Source of the DNA: UBA7330 sp043554545 | GTDB taxonomy: Bacteria > Bacteroidota > Bacteroidia > Cytophagales > Cyclobacteriaceae | DNA length: 64,000 bases | Direction: 5' to 3' | NCBI GenBank assembly: GCA_043554545.1 | Contig: CP121337.1 | Coordinates: 3,720,001 to 3,784,000 of the forward strand | Shown here: positions 54,074 to 63,020 of the stretch, piece by piece | Layout of the letters: each line of letters starts with the position of its first letter | Position numbering within the stretch: the stretch's first letter is position 1 | Notes under the pieces: model-generated | Databases searched by the model: none | What the model was told of the DNA's origin: nothing | What the model saw: the letters and a program-made list of their open reading frames with translations, nothing else | Position numbers and translations under genes: made by a program

Positions 54074-54243
54074 CCTTTCGTTCTCCTCTGAACAACGGGT
54101 AGTTCTCGTTCGAACAACGGATAGTTCTCGCTCGAACAACAGGTAGTCCTACAATTAAGATACGTATGTAAATGAAATAAGATATGTATTAAAGTTAATT
54201 TAGATAGGTATCTAACAGAAAAAAGATAGGTATTAACTTATCT
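54046..54243. repeat. phased array of 22-bp dyad units (two sequence families)
   Basis: Units start at 54046 (degenerate), 54068, 54090, 54112, 54134, 54156, 54178, 54200 and 54222. Four carry GAACAAC-NN-then a GTAGTTC-like half; the next four carry AGATA-NN-then a TATCT-like half. Dyad centres lie at 54075.5, 54097.5 and so on to 54229.5, always exactly 22 apart, also across the change of family. Best copies are GAACAAC-GG-GTAGTTC (54090) and AGATA-GG-TATCT (54202). It is upstream of the HU-like gene. 54244-54416 shows only one more weak dyad (TTCCAAA / TTTGGAA, about 54313-54341). Confidence 0.85.
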
Positions 54244-54416
54244 GAAGAAAAGACGCCTTGTTTGAGAGGCTATTTGGAAGACAATTCCCCATTAGTAAAA
54301 GGTACACAAATCATTCCAAATTTCACAATTCCACTTTGGAAATATAAAAAATCCTATGCGCTCAAATCAACTTCAGATGACAGATAGTAAGTGACCAGTT
54401 GTCTTCACTTACTTCT

Positions 54417-54778
54417 CCGCAAAGTCTCCGAAGGGACACTGCGGGACCCAAAGCCATGATTACTCAATAATCTCATCTAAGGCCTTCTTCCGAGCAGAGT
54501 CTCCTAAAAGGGACGCTGCATCTATTAAATTTTAAACGCAGAGTCCTCTACGAGAGACCCTGCTAGGAATGAAATATAGCTCATTCTTAAACCCTTCCCC
54601 TAGGACGGAAGTGGATAACTCACTCTCACTTCTCCGCAGTGTCTCCGAAAGGACTCTGCGGGACCCAGTCATGATTGCGCAATAACCCAGTCTAACGTCC
54701 ACTTCCGAGCAGTATCTCCTGAAAGGGACGCTGCATCTATTAAATTCTAAACGCAGAGTCCTCTACGAGAGACCCTGC
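54417..54778. repeat. REP-like hairpin cluster, far right
   Basis: Two full A-B-C composite units: A 54417-54444, B 54494-54519, C 54538-54563, then A 54634-54661, B 54709-54734, C 54753-54778. The unit length is about 216 bases and the linkers are conserved. The tract ends at about 54795, where the bestrophin pseudogene begins. Confidence 0.85.
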
Positions 54779-54792
54779 TAGGAATGAAATAT

Positions 54793-55122
54793 AAGAACTT
54801 CCTAATTCCTCGCCAATATGCTTCCACTGCATTATGGATGACCATTTTTTTTGCTGCATTTGTTCCCTTTGCCTTACTGGACATTTTCCGACATTCAGAG
54901 GGGTTCGCCTACTGAACTTGTCCTTTTCTTTCTGGCTTGATCATCTGGGTTTTCTTCTTAATGGAGAAAATTGGAGATTACTCCGAAAACCCATTCGAGG
55001 GCACCTATAATGATGTACCCATCACAAACATTTCCAGGGGTATTGAAATCGATATGCGGGAGATGATCAACGATGAAAATATCCCGGAGTCAGTTGGAGA
55101 GAAAAATGGGTTTTTGATGTAA
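54793..55122 (+). pseudogene. truncated bestrophin-family channel pseudogene
   Basis: Reads FLIPRQYASTALWMTIFF, then LLDIFRHSEGFAY, an in-frame TGA at 54913-54915, then SGLIIWVFFLMEKIGDYSEN, PFEGTYNDVPI and IEIDMREMI, ending at 55122. This is the C-terminal part of a bestrophin/UPF0187 membrane channel, about 110 of some 300 residues. The N-terminal two-thirds is missing at the border of the REP tract, and the internal stop confirms decay. The open frame from 54937 is only its tail. 55123-55266 is empty. Confidence 0.75.
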
Positions 55123-55266
55123 TGATGCCCTGATGAATTGATGATAAAGATCTGCTAAAAACCAGTACGATCAAATGATATGAATTTTATCTCTACTTTA
55201 GCAACCCGTCTACCCATAAATTATTATGGAGTCGAAGACGCTGAATAAACTATCCGAGTCAGCATC

Positions 55267-57672
55267 GTGAAACTAAAACTCATTCTTATAGCGTCTACAC
55301 TTCTTAGCCTGACTTTGTTTGCACAAGACGTTACAGTTAATATTTCCGGTACCATCCTGGACAAATCATCCCAGTCTGAGATGCCATTCGCCAATGTAGT
55401 GATCAAAAATGCCGCTGATTCCGCATTTGTGACTGGAACCATCACCAATGAGGTTGGAGACTTTACGATTCCGGACTTGCCGACTGGTAGTTACGTAATA
55501 GAAGTGAGCCTTGTCGGTTACAAGCTAATGAAGACTCCTGTGTTTGTAGGCGGAAATACACCTTACCTAGACCTCGGCAATCTCTTGGTGGAAGAGGCCA
55601 TTGAGGAGTTGGGAGAAGTTACTATCGTTGATGATCAAAACAGGCTGAGCAGTCAGATGGATAAAAAAATCTATTTCGTGGACAACAATTTCAGTCAGGC
55701 GGGAGGATCTGTTTTACAAGCCATGCAAAACCTACCCGGAGTTACGATGCAAGATGGCGAAGTCAGTTTAAGAGGAAACTCACAGGTAGTTTTCTTGATT
55801 GATGGCAAACAAACTGCGATCACTGGCTTTGGAAAGCAAAACGGATTAGACAATCTACCCGTTGCCTCTGTCGAACGGATTGAGATTATTAATAATCCAT
55901 CTGCAAAATTTGATGCTAACGGAAATGCAGGAATCATCAATATTGTCATGCGAAAGCAGGAGGAAAAAGGCTTTAATGGTCGCGTAGGAATCAGCGGAGG
56001 TCTTGGTGCGCTCTGGGTAAGAAAAGAAAACCTTCCGGACATCAGGCCTCAGTATCAAAGTACCCCAAAAATCAATCCTTCCCTCTCCTTGAACTATAGG
56101 AAGAATAAATTAAATTTCTTTCTACAGGCAGACAACTTGTACACGGAAACACTCAATAAAAATGAGTTTGTGACACGTACTTATGATGATGGCACAATTA
56201 TCAAACAACAACTGAAAAGAAATAGAGACACAAATCTTTTTACTTCAAAAGCTGGAGTAGACCTGGTAATCGATGAGCAAAATAGTTTAACACTTTCAGG
56301 TTTTTATAGCCGCGAATCAATCATAGATAAAGGTGACCAGCCTTTCTTCAACGAAAACCTTTCCCAAAGACAAAGGCTGTGGCAATTTCTGGAAGATGAA
56401 GTGCTTACAGCTGTCATGGTGAGTGCCGACTATCAACACAAATTTAATAGCCCTGGACACCTGATAGATTTTAGCCTCAATTATACGTTTGATCGGGAAG
56501 ACGAAAAATACTTTTTTGACAATACCTTGCCGACATTCTCAAGCAAAGAACGATTTGAATTGATTGCGGATCAAAAGGTCTTTGATTTCACTGCAGACTA
56601 TGCCTTGCCCCTAAAGCATGGGATGTTTGAGTCAGGTGTAAAATTTCGAAGAAGAAACATCCCAACAAATATGGAGTTCTTTCCCGGCACCAATTCACCA
56701 CTAGACCCGGATGCTGATGGGAAAGCAACTTATATTGAAACGATCCCTTCATTGTATGGCACCTATTCCTATCAGGTAAGATCCTTAGAAGCCGAAGTAG
56801 GACTGAGGGTTGAGTATGTAGATTTACAATACGAGGTTGATCCAAACCATAATACCTATTCAAGTGATGGTTATGATTACTTCCAACCGTTTCCAAACCT
56901 CAGACTCACCTATTCTCTAAGCACAAACAATAAGCTATCCATCTTCTATAACAGAAGGGTAGACAGACCTGACGAAGGTGACATTCGCATCTTCCCAAAA
57001 TATGATGATGCGGAGATCATTAAAGTTGGAAATCCTGGCTTAAGACCACAATTCACAGATTTATTTGAGTTGGGATACCGATATATCTGGGGGTCCGGTG
57101 AGCTATATGCAGCAGGATATTACAAAGCATCTGATGGGACCATTACACGAATCTCGACAACTGCTCCGGGCAGTAACCTGATTTATACGGTTTTTCAAAA
57201 CATTGGAACGAGTTATAATACAGGCCTCGAAGTTTTGGTAACACAGGATGTCTCTGACTTTTTGGTCTTAAGCTTAAATGGCAACGTCTATGGCAATCAA
57301 ATTGAAGCGTACGTATTAGAAAACAAATATCCCGTACCTACTACATTTGACTTTGAAAGGCAGTCAACCACCTCTGGTAATTTGAAATTCAATGCATCAT
57401 TGAAATTTTCTAAGACTTCTGAATTTCAGTTTTCCGCTGTTTACCTGGCTCCTGATATCATTCCTCAAGGAAAGATTGATGAGCGGTTTTCCATGGACCT
57501 GGGACTAAAGCAGACCATACAAAAAGGCAAAGGCGAACTTTTTCTAAATGCAACCGACCTGCTGAATACAATGGTTATCAGAAAAGATATTATTGGAAAT
57601 AACTTCAGTTATACCAGCGATGACTACTATGAAACACAGGTCATCAGACTGGGGTACTTCTATAGCTTCTAG
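55267..57672 (+). CDS. outer-membrane beta-barrel receptor (CarboxypepD-reg, plug, OMP_b-brl)
   Basis: GTG start, signal peptide (1-19, LFAQD). Then a carboxypeptidase-regulatory-like domain (22-105, with GTITNEVGDFTIPDLPTGSY), a TonB-type plug (125-225, GGSVLQAMQNLPGVTMQDGE and IEIINNPSAKFDANGNAGIIN) and a 22-strand-type barrel of the OMP_b-brl_3 kind (230-801). No SusD partner is adjacent, so it is not a SusC pair; cargo unknown. It ends exactly one base before the ettA 3' end in convergent orientation. Confidence 0.92.
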   Translation: MKLKLILIASTLLSLTLFAQDVTVNISGTILDKSSQSEMPFANVVIKNAADSAFVTGTITNEVGDFTIPDLPTGSYVIEVSLVGYKLMKTPVFVGGNTPYLDLGNLLVEEAIEELGEVTIVDDQNRLSSQMDKKIYFVDNNFSQAGGSVLQAMQNLPGVTMQDGEVSLRGNSQVVFLIDGKQTAITGFGKQNGLDNLPVASVERIEIINNPSAKFDANGNAGIINIVMRKQEEKGFNGRVGISGGLGALWVRKENLPDIRPQYQSTPKINPSLSLNYRKNKLNFFLQADNLYTETLNKNEFVTRTYDDGTIIKQQLKRNRDTNLFTSKAGVDLVIDEQNSLTLSGFYSRESIIDKGDQPFFNENLSQRQRLWQFLEDEVLTAVMVSADYQHKFNSPGHLIDFSLNYTFDREDEKYFFDNTLPTFSSKERFELIADQKVFDFTADYALPLKHGMFESGVKFRRRNIPTNMEFFPGTNSPLDPDADGKATYIETIPSLYGTYSYQVRSLEAEVGLRVEYVDLQYEVDPNHNTYSSDGYDYFQPFPNLRLTYSLSTNNKLSIFYNRRVDRPDEGDIRIFPKYDDAEIIKVGNPGLRPQFTDLFELGYRYIWGSGELYAAGYYKASDGTITRISTTAPGSNLIYTVFQNIGTSYNTGLEVLVTQDVSDFLVLSLNGNVYGNQIEAYVLENKYPVPTTFDFERQSTTSGNLKFNASLKFSKTSEFQFSAVYLAPDIIPQGKIDERFSMDLGLKQTIQKGKGELFLNATDLLNTMVIRKDIIGNNFSYTSDDYYETQVIRLGYFYSF

Positions 57673-59355
57673 TTACTTGGTCAACTTTTTATATTTGATG
57701 CGGTGAGGTTCTGAATCACCCAACCTATTTTTTCTGCTCTCTTCGTAGTCAGAATAGTTTCCTTCAAACCAATATACCTGTGAATCTCCTTCGTATGCCA
57801 GAATGTGCGTGGCCACGCGGTCCAAAAACCAGCGATCGTGACTAATAATCACGGCGCTACCTCCAAAATTTTCGATGGCTTCTTCCAAAGCTCTCAGGGT
57901 GTTTACATCCAGGTCATTGGTAGGTTCATCCAGCAGGATCAAATTTGCGCCTTGCTTTAACGTGATGGCCAGGTGTACACGATTTCTTTCTCCTCCTGAC
58001 AGTACGCCCACTTTCTTCTCCTGATCGGAACCTGAAAAATTAAACCTGCTCACATATGCTCTCGCATTCATCTCCTTACCGCCAAGGTCAATGATTTCAT
58101 TTCCTCCACTGATTGCTTTGAAGACAGTATCTTCAGGGTTTAGGTCATGGTGTTCCTGGTCCACATAGGCCATCTCTACGGTTGTTCCTACATCAAATGA
58201 CCCTGCATCAGGTGCTTCACGTCCCGTAATCATGTTGAACAGTGTAGTCTTACCTGCGCCATTGGGCCCTATAACTCCAACAATACCTCCCTGTGGGAGA
58301 GAAAACTCCATGTTTTCGAAAAGAAGCCGATCACCAAAGGACTTACTTACACCTTTAGCTTCAATTACCTTACTCCCTAATCGTGGACCTGGGGGGATGT
58401 ATAATTCTAACTGGTCTTCTTTAGATTTCCCTTCCTGACCTAAGAGCTTTTCATAAGCATTCAGCCTGGACTTAGCTTTCGCCTGACGGCCCTTTGGGGT
58501 CATCCTAATCCACTCAAGCTCCCGCTCCAGGGTCTTCTTTCGTTTTGACTCAGATTTCTCTTCCTGAGCAAGTCTCTTCTGTTTTTGATCCAGCCAGCTG
58601 CTGTAATTTCCTTTCCAGGGGATGCCCTCCCCCCGATCAAGCTCAAGTATCCACCCGGCAACGTTGTCAAGAAAATACCGATCGTGAGTAACTGCAATTA
58701 CAGTACCTTCATATTTTTGAAGGTATTGCTCAAGCCATCTCACTGATTCTGCATCCAGGTGATTAGTTGGTTCATCCAGGAGCAGGACATCAGGCTTTTG
58801 TAACAGCAATCGACATAAGGCAACTCGCCGCTTTTCTCCTCCAGACAATTTCTCAACATTCGCATCTCCCGGTGGTGTTCTGAGTGCGTCCATCGCACGT
58901 TCCAGTTTGCTATCCAATTCCCAGGCATCCGCCTGATCTAATTTTTCCTGAACCTCGCCTTGTCTTTCGATCAGTTTATTCATTTTATCAGGATCATCCA
59001 AAATCTCCTGATCGCCAAAACGAAGGTTTATCTCATCATATTCTTTTAAAAGATCAGTTACTTCTTTTACTCCTTCGCTGATAACCTCCTTTACCGTTTT
59101 ATCTGGATCCAGATGTGGCTCCTGCTCCAACATCCCCACACTATATCCTGGTGAAAAAACTACCTCACCCTGAAATTCCTTGTCCACACCAGCAATAATT
59201 TTCAGCAAAGAAGACTTACCAGACCCATTTAATCCCAATACGCCTATTTTGGCACCATAGAAAAATGAGAGGTAAATGTTTTTTAACACTTGTTTTTTGG
59301 GTGGGTGAATTTTATTCACACCAGACATTGAGAAAATTATTTTTTCGTCAGACAT
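57673..59355 (-). CDS. ettA: ABC-F translation factor EttA
   Basis: Energy-dependent translational throttle A: a soluble two-cassette ATPase that binds the ribosomal E site. Both cassettes are complete: Walker A GLNGSGKSS (near 41) and GPNGAGKTT (near 365), signatures LSGGEKRR and LSGGERNR, and Walker B DEPTNHLD and DEPTNDLD. The EttA-type arm and linker (WIRMTPKGRQAKAKSR) separate the cassettes. Length 560 is typical. No membrane part. Divergent from the DUF349 gene with 172 bases between. Confidence 0.97.
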   Translation of the reverse strand: MSDEKIIFSMSGVNKIHPPKKQVLKNIYLSFFYGAKIGVLGLNGSGKSSLLKIIAGVDKEFQGEVVFSPGYSVGMLEQEPHLDPDKTVKEVISEGVKEVTDLLKEYDEINLRFGDQEILDDPDKMNKLIERQGEVQEKLDQADAWELDSKLERAMDALRTPPGDANVEKLSGGEKRRVALCRLLLQKPDVLLLDEPTNHLDAESVRWLEQYLQKYEGTVIAVTHDRYFLDNVAGWILELDRGEGIPWKGNYSSWLDQKQKRLAQEEKSESKRKKTLERELEWIRMTPKGRQAKAKSRLNAYEKLLGQEGKSKEDQLELYIPPGPRLGSKVIEAKGVSKSFGDRLLFENMEFSLPQGGIVGVIGPNGAGKTTLFNMITGREAPDAGSFDVGTTVEMAYVDQEHHDLNPEDTVFKAISGGNEIIDLGGKEMNARAYVSRFNFSGSDQEKKVGVLSGGERNRVHLAITLKQGANLILLDEPTNDLDVNTLRALEEAIENFGGSAVIISHDRWFLDRVATHILAYEGDSQVYWFEGNYSDYEESRKNRLGDSEPHRIKYKKLTK

Positions 59356-59527
59356 TTTTAACTATTTTAAGGGCTACAACGTATGTAATAGCGATCAAGA
59401 GCAAAAGCTTTACAAAGAATAAAATTGTTTATCCTTTGGATAACACCATTTTTACTAAAACTGAAATGAAGACGAATTTACTTCTTTATACCCCTGTATT
59501 CCAATCCACCACAACACTTTTTTTATC

Positions 59528-60739
59528 GTGAGCAAGAAAGAGATTCCTTTTGGATTTATAGAAGGTGATAGCATCTATTTAAAAAGCTGGGGAAAATACC
59601 CAGACAAAAAAATAGGAGAAATCAAAGAGGGGGACGAAGAAAGTTCCCTCAAATACTTTGAGGAGAAATTCCAGGAATTGACTGCGAAAGTTAATGAGCT
59701 GGAAAAAGACATCAATGAGTCGGAGAACAAAGGCTCTTTCCTCATGAAACTGAAGCACCTGAAAGACTCCTTAAAAGACCATGATGGACTTGGGGACTAT
59801 CTACCCCTCGAAGAAAAGCTAAGCCGTCTGGAAAGTGAGTTAAACGAATTGATTGAAAAAAACAGAGTTCGCAATACATCGCTGAAAAAAGCGATGATTG
59901 AGGAAGCTAAAGAAATCGTTCAAATCTTTAATTGGCAAGAGTCTACAGAGAAAGTTCATGAAGTAAAATCAAGGTGGATTAAGACTGGAAATGCGGAAGA
60001 TCAACTGAATGAAGAACTTGATCTGGCTTTTTGGGAAATCATTAGCCATTTCTTTGAGCGCAAGAAATCATTTTATGAAGACAAAAAACGATTGATGCTC
60101 AAAAGAAAAGAAAGCTATGAAAACATTGTTGAAGAAGCCAGGAAAATAAAAGAGCTTAAGGGTAAGGAACGTTTTGATAAAATAAATGAGCTGAAAGAGC
60201 AATGGAGTGAAACCGGAAATATTCCAAAAGAAGAATACCTTGACCTTAAGAGAAAATTCGATTATTTCATCAGAAAAAAAAGCACCTCTGCACCCGCTCA
60301 AATGGACGTCGCGAGATTTGTAGAGGATTTAAAGAAATATTACAACAAAGAACTTAGCTACCAGTCAAAAGAGCTCGATTATCAAAGAAAAAAACTCATA
60401 CAGTTTAAACCCCATGAGCCAGAACTTAGACAGTTGCGTCAGGAAGCATTCAGGTTTTTACAGTTAATCTCAGAACGTGATTTCATAGATAAGCTTGCTG
60501 GCATGCGTTTTCCTGACTTTAAACGACTTGAAGAAGAGAAGCGTCACAGCATTCGAATTGGCATTTTGAAAGAGCTAATAAGTAGAGACAAAGAAGATTT
60601 TGCCAAATTCGAAGAGAATCAAGCCAACTTCTCACCGGGAAACGCAGAGATGAAGCAATTAGTAGACAAAAAAATGAATCAACAGAAAAATAAAATAGCG
60701 GTGAAAGAAGTACTGTTAAAACACCTAACGGGGGTTTAA
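59528..60739 (+). CDS. DUF349 coiled-coil protein
   Basis: GTG start at 59528. A 403-residue, highly charged helical protein with DUF349 repeats, for example at about 130-200 (KEIVQIFNWQESTEKVHEVK, then WIKTG) and 205-275 (LKEQWSETGNIPKEEYLDLK). A coiled coil covers residues 30-115 and 250-400. Such proteins in Bacteroidota have unknown function; a link to stress or replication has been proposed for the family, but nothing here tests it. Confidence 0.85.
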   Translation: MSKKEIPFGFIEGDSIYLKSWGKYPDKKIGEIKEGDEESSLKYFEEKFQELTAKVNELEKDINESENKGSFLMKLKHLKDSLKDHDGLGDYLPLEEKLSRLESELNELIEKNRVRNTSLKKAMIEEAKEIVQIFNWQESTEKVHEVKSRWIKTGNAEDQLNEELDLAFWEIISHFFERKKSFYEDKKRLMLKRKESYENIVEEARKIKELKGKERFDKINELKEQWSETGNIPKEEYLDLKRKFDYFIRKKSTSAPAQMDVARFVEDLKKYYNKELSYQSKELDYQRKKLIQFKPHEPELRQLRQEAFRFLQLISERDFIDKLAGMRFPDFKRLEEEKRHSIRIGILKELISRDKEDFAKFEENQANFSPGNAEMKQLVDKKMNQQKNKIAVKEVLLKHLTGV

Positions 60740-60805
60740 TGTATCTTTTCTGTTTTTTTTGAAACAATTATTGACAATTTACATTTAAGTCATATAACAA
60801 TAAGG

Positions 60806-60835
60806 TTTGATTTGTCATTAGAAAATTTATTTTTG
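60806..60835 (+). promoter_or_regulatory. Bacteroidota promoter of the DUF2795 gene
   Basis: TTTG (60806-60809), an 18-base spacer, and TATTTTTG (60828-60835) fit the -33/-7 consensus. The start codon of the next gene is 28 bases downstream of the -7 box. Confidence 0.55.
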
Positions 60836-60862
60836 CACGACTATTTTAAAAGCAGTTAGCTT

Positions 60863-61084
60863 ATGTATTGGACACTCGAACTTGCATCCTATTTAGAAGA
60901 TGCTCCATGGCCAGCCTCAAAAGACGAATTGATTGACTTTTCAATCCGATCGGGGGCCCCTTTGGAGGTAGTTGAAAACTTACAGGAACTGGAGGATGAT
61001 GGTCAACCTTATGAGAATATCGAAGAGATCTGGCCAGATTACCCCACGAAAGAGGATTTCTTCTTCAATGAGGATGAATATTAA
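60863..61084 (+). CDS. DUF2795 domain protein
   Basis: Short acidic protein (73 residues) with the DUF2795 pattern: helix start YWTLELASYLEDAPWPASKD, then APLEVVENLQELEDDG and the DYPTKEDFFFNEDEY tail. These proteins are very common in Bacteroidota and are small helical domains of unknown role. It has its own promoter and no partner gene. Confidence 0.85.
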   Translation: MYWTLELASYLEDAPWPASKDELIDFSIRSGAPLEVVENLQELEDDGQPYENIEEIWPDYPTKEDFFFNEDEY

Positions 61085-61138
61085 TCAGATAATTCTACAT
61101 TAAAATACCGAACTCCTAAGTTCTATTGACTCGGAGGG

Positions 61139-61807
61139 CTACTTTTTTAATAATATCTCAGTAAACTGAAGGTCTTCCTGTGTGGTTATTTTAATGTTTT
61201 TCGAATCTCCATCAACCAGTTGCACAGAACCGTAACAAGCCTGATAAACAGAGGCATCATCGGTAGTTGATTCAGGTATTTCTCCAGAATATGCCTTAAT
61301 AATTAACTCATATTTAAAAGTCTGGGGCGTCTGAACAATCTTATATTGATTGCGATCAACAACTGTTGAGTCATCTCCATGAATATGTCGGATAGAATCT
61401 TTTAATGCAGTGACAGGAATACCTGCTCCATAAGTCGCAGCAGATGTAAAAGATTTTTGAATGATCTCTAAACTTACACATGGCCTTACAGCATCGTGTA
61501 TCGCCACTAAGTCACTTCGCTTTATTGCCGCTAAACCTGACTTTACTGAATGGTAACGTTCTTCACCTCCTGTTGCAGCTATTATTGATACCTCTGGAAA
61601 AAAAGTTGTTTTCATTTCGTCCCAGATCGTGAGATGCTCTTTATTCAGCACAACTACCATTTCAATGTTTTTATCAAAAGCTAAAAACTTTTCAATGGTA
61701 TGAACAATGACTGGCTTTCCGGAAACAGACATGAACTGCTTAGGTGTAGACATATTCATGCGTTTGCCTTTTCCGGCTGCAACAATCACGACACCATTTA
61801 CATACAT
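61139..61807 (-). CDS. ispD: 2-C-methyl-D-erythritol 4-phosphate cytidylyltransferase
   Basis: IspD makes CDP-methylerythritol in the non-mevalonate isoprenoid pathway. The nucleotide-binding start VIVAAGKGKRMNMSTPKQF, then AIHDAVRPCVS, VTALKDSIRH, QTPQTFKYELI and TDDASVYQ are diagnostic. The 222-residue length is normal. It begins one base after queA ends on the same strand, so queA and ispD form an operon. Confidence 0.97.
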   Translation of the reverse strand: MYVNGVVIVAAGKGKRMNMSTPKQFMSVSGKPVIVHTIEKFLAFDKNIEMVVVLNKEHLTIWDEMKTTFFPEVSIIAATGGEERYHSVKSGLAAIKRSDLVAIHDAVRPCVSLEIIQKSFTSAATYGAGIPVTALKDSIRHIHGDDSTVVDRNQYKIVQTPQTFKYELIIKAYSGEIPESTTDDASVYQACYGSVQLVDGDSKNIKITTQEDLQFTEILLKK

Positions 61808-61808
61808 A

Positions 61809-62855
61809 TCAGATGATCAGCATCGCGTCCCCGTAACTGAAAAATCGGTATTTCTCTTTAATAGCGATTTGATAGGCTTCTTTGACCAGGTCGTATCCCC
61901 CAAAAGCGGAAGCCATCATGAGCAAAGTCGATTCTGGTAAATGAAAGTTTGTGATTAGGGCATTACAAATTTTAAACTCAAAAGGAGGAAATATAAATTT
62001 ATCTGTCCATCCTTCATTAGCCTTTAGGCGTCCGCCTGCAGAAACTGAGGACTCAAGGGTTCTCATCACTGTGGTTCCTACGGCGCAAACTCGTTTTTTA
62101 TCATCTAAAGCTCTGTTAACACGTTCAGCCGTAGGCTCATTAACCATGTAGTTTTCAGAGTCCATTTTATGCTTGGTCAGATCCTCTACATCAACGGGTC
62201 TAAAAGTCCCAAGTCCAATGTGTAAAGTTATTGGCTCGATATCTACCCCATTAATCTCCAGACGCTTCATTACCTGCTTGGTAAAATGTAATCCTGCAGT
62301 AGGTGCAGCCACAGCACCAATATTTTTGGCATAGATCGTTTGAAATCGTTCTCTATCTTCTGGTTCAGCTTTACGATTGATAAACTTAGGCAAAGGCGTC
62401 TCACCGAGTCGGTCAATCATTTTGTAGAAATCTGTTTCATCTCCATCAAATAAGAATCTGATCGTTCTTCCTCTGGATGTTGTATTGTCAATTACCTCAG
62501 CAACAAGCTCACCTTCTCCAAAATATAGTTTATTACCAACTCGGATCTTTCTCGCAGGATCTACAAGCACATCCCAAAGTTTCATCTCTTTGTTGAGTTC
62601 TCTTAAAAGAAATACTTCAATTTTAGCTCCTGTCTTTTCTTTATTTCCATATAACCTTGCTGGAAAGACTCGCGTGTCATTGATGACCATCACATCATCC
62701 TCACTGAAATAATCAACCGCATCTTTAAATATCTTATGCTCAATTTCACCAGTATCCCGATGCAATACCATCAAACGAGATTCATCTCTGTTCTCAGTTG
62801 GATGAAGTGCAATAGCACTGGTAGGCAAGTCGAATTTAAATTCAGATAATTTCAT
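61809..62855 (-). CDS. queA: S-adenosylmethionine:tRNA ribosyltransferase-isomerase
   Basis: QueA transfers and isomerises the ribosyl part of AdoMet to make epoxyqueuosine in tRNA. Recognised from LSEFKFDLPTSAIALHP, MVINDTRVFPARLYG, APTAGLHFT, LHIGLGTFRPV and NFHLPESTLLMMASAF. The protein has 348 residues, with the usual insertion in the middle. First gene of the queA-ispD operon; 165 bases separate it from the divergent permease gene. Confidence 0.97.
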   Translation of the reverse strand: MKLSEFKFDLPTSAIALHPTENRDESRLMVLHRDTGEIEHKIFKDAVDYFSEDDVMVINDTRVFPARLYGNKEKTGAKIEVFLLRELNKEMKLWDVLVDPARKIRVGNKLYFGEGELVAEVIDNTTSRGRTIRFLFDGDETDFYKMIDRLGETPLPKFINRKAEPEDRERFQTIYAKNIGAVAAPTAGLHFTKQVMKRLEINGVDIEPITLHIGLGTFRPVDVEDLTKHKMDSENYMVNEPTAERVNRALDDKKRVCAVGTTVMRTLESSVSAGGRLKANEGWTDKFIFPPFEFKICNALITNFHLPESTLLMMASAFGGYDLVKEAYQIAIKEKYRFFSYGDAMLII

Positions 62856-63020
62856 ATTGTTAATTTATGTATTACTTCGAAGCTGTTCTTTCAAAAACCC
62901 TGTACAATTGATTAACTTCGATGTATCAAATTAGAGGAGATTAATTAAGTCCGCAAAATTAGTAAAATGTTTTCTTATAGTAGAACACTAGAGCCAGGAA
63001 CTACGTTCTAATTTTATTCA

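Noticed and set aside
54068..54243. 22-bp units as plasmid replication iterons
   Set aside because: No replication initiator gene or other plasmid function is seen; the units lie at a promoter. Kept only as a remote alternative.
51969..54778. Regular short repeats as a CRISPR array
   Set aside because: The repeats are perfect or near-perfect hairpins of three types, spacers are themselves conserved, spacing is uneven, and no cas genes are near. REP/BIME with a RAYT explains them.
54937..55122. Separate 61-residue gene
   Set aside because: It is the tail of the bestrophin pseudogene; the same frame continues upstream past an in-frame stop with family-typical sequence.
55267..57672. SusC-type glycan transporter
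   Set aside because: Length and barrel type fit the OMP_b-brl_3 group, and no SusD gene follows.
61085..61138. Terminator between the DUF2795 gene and ispD
   Set aside because: Only a weak CTCC / GGAG pairing without a T-run is present, too little to call.
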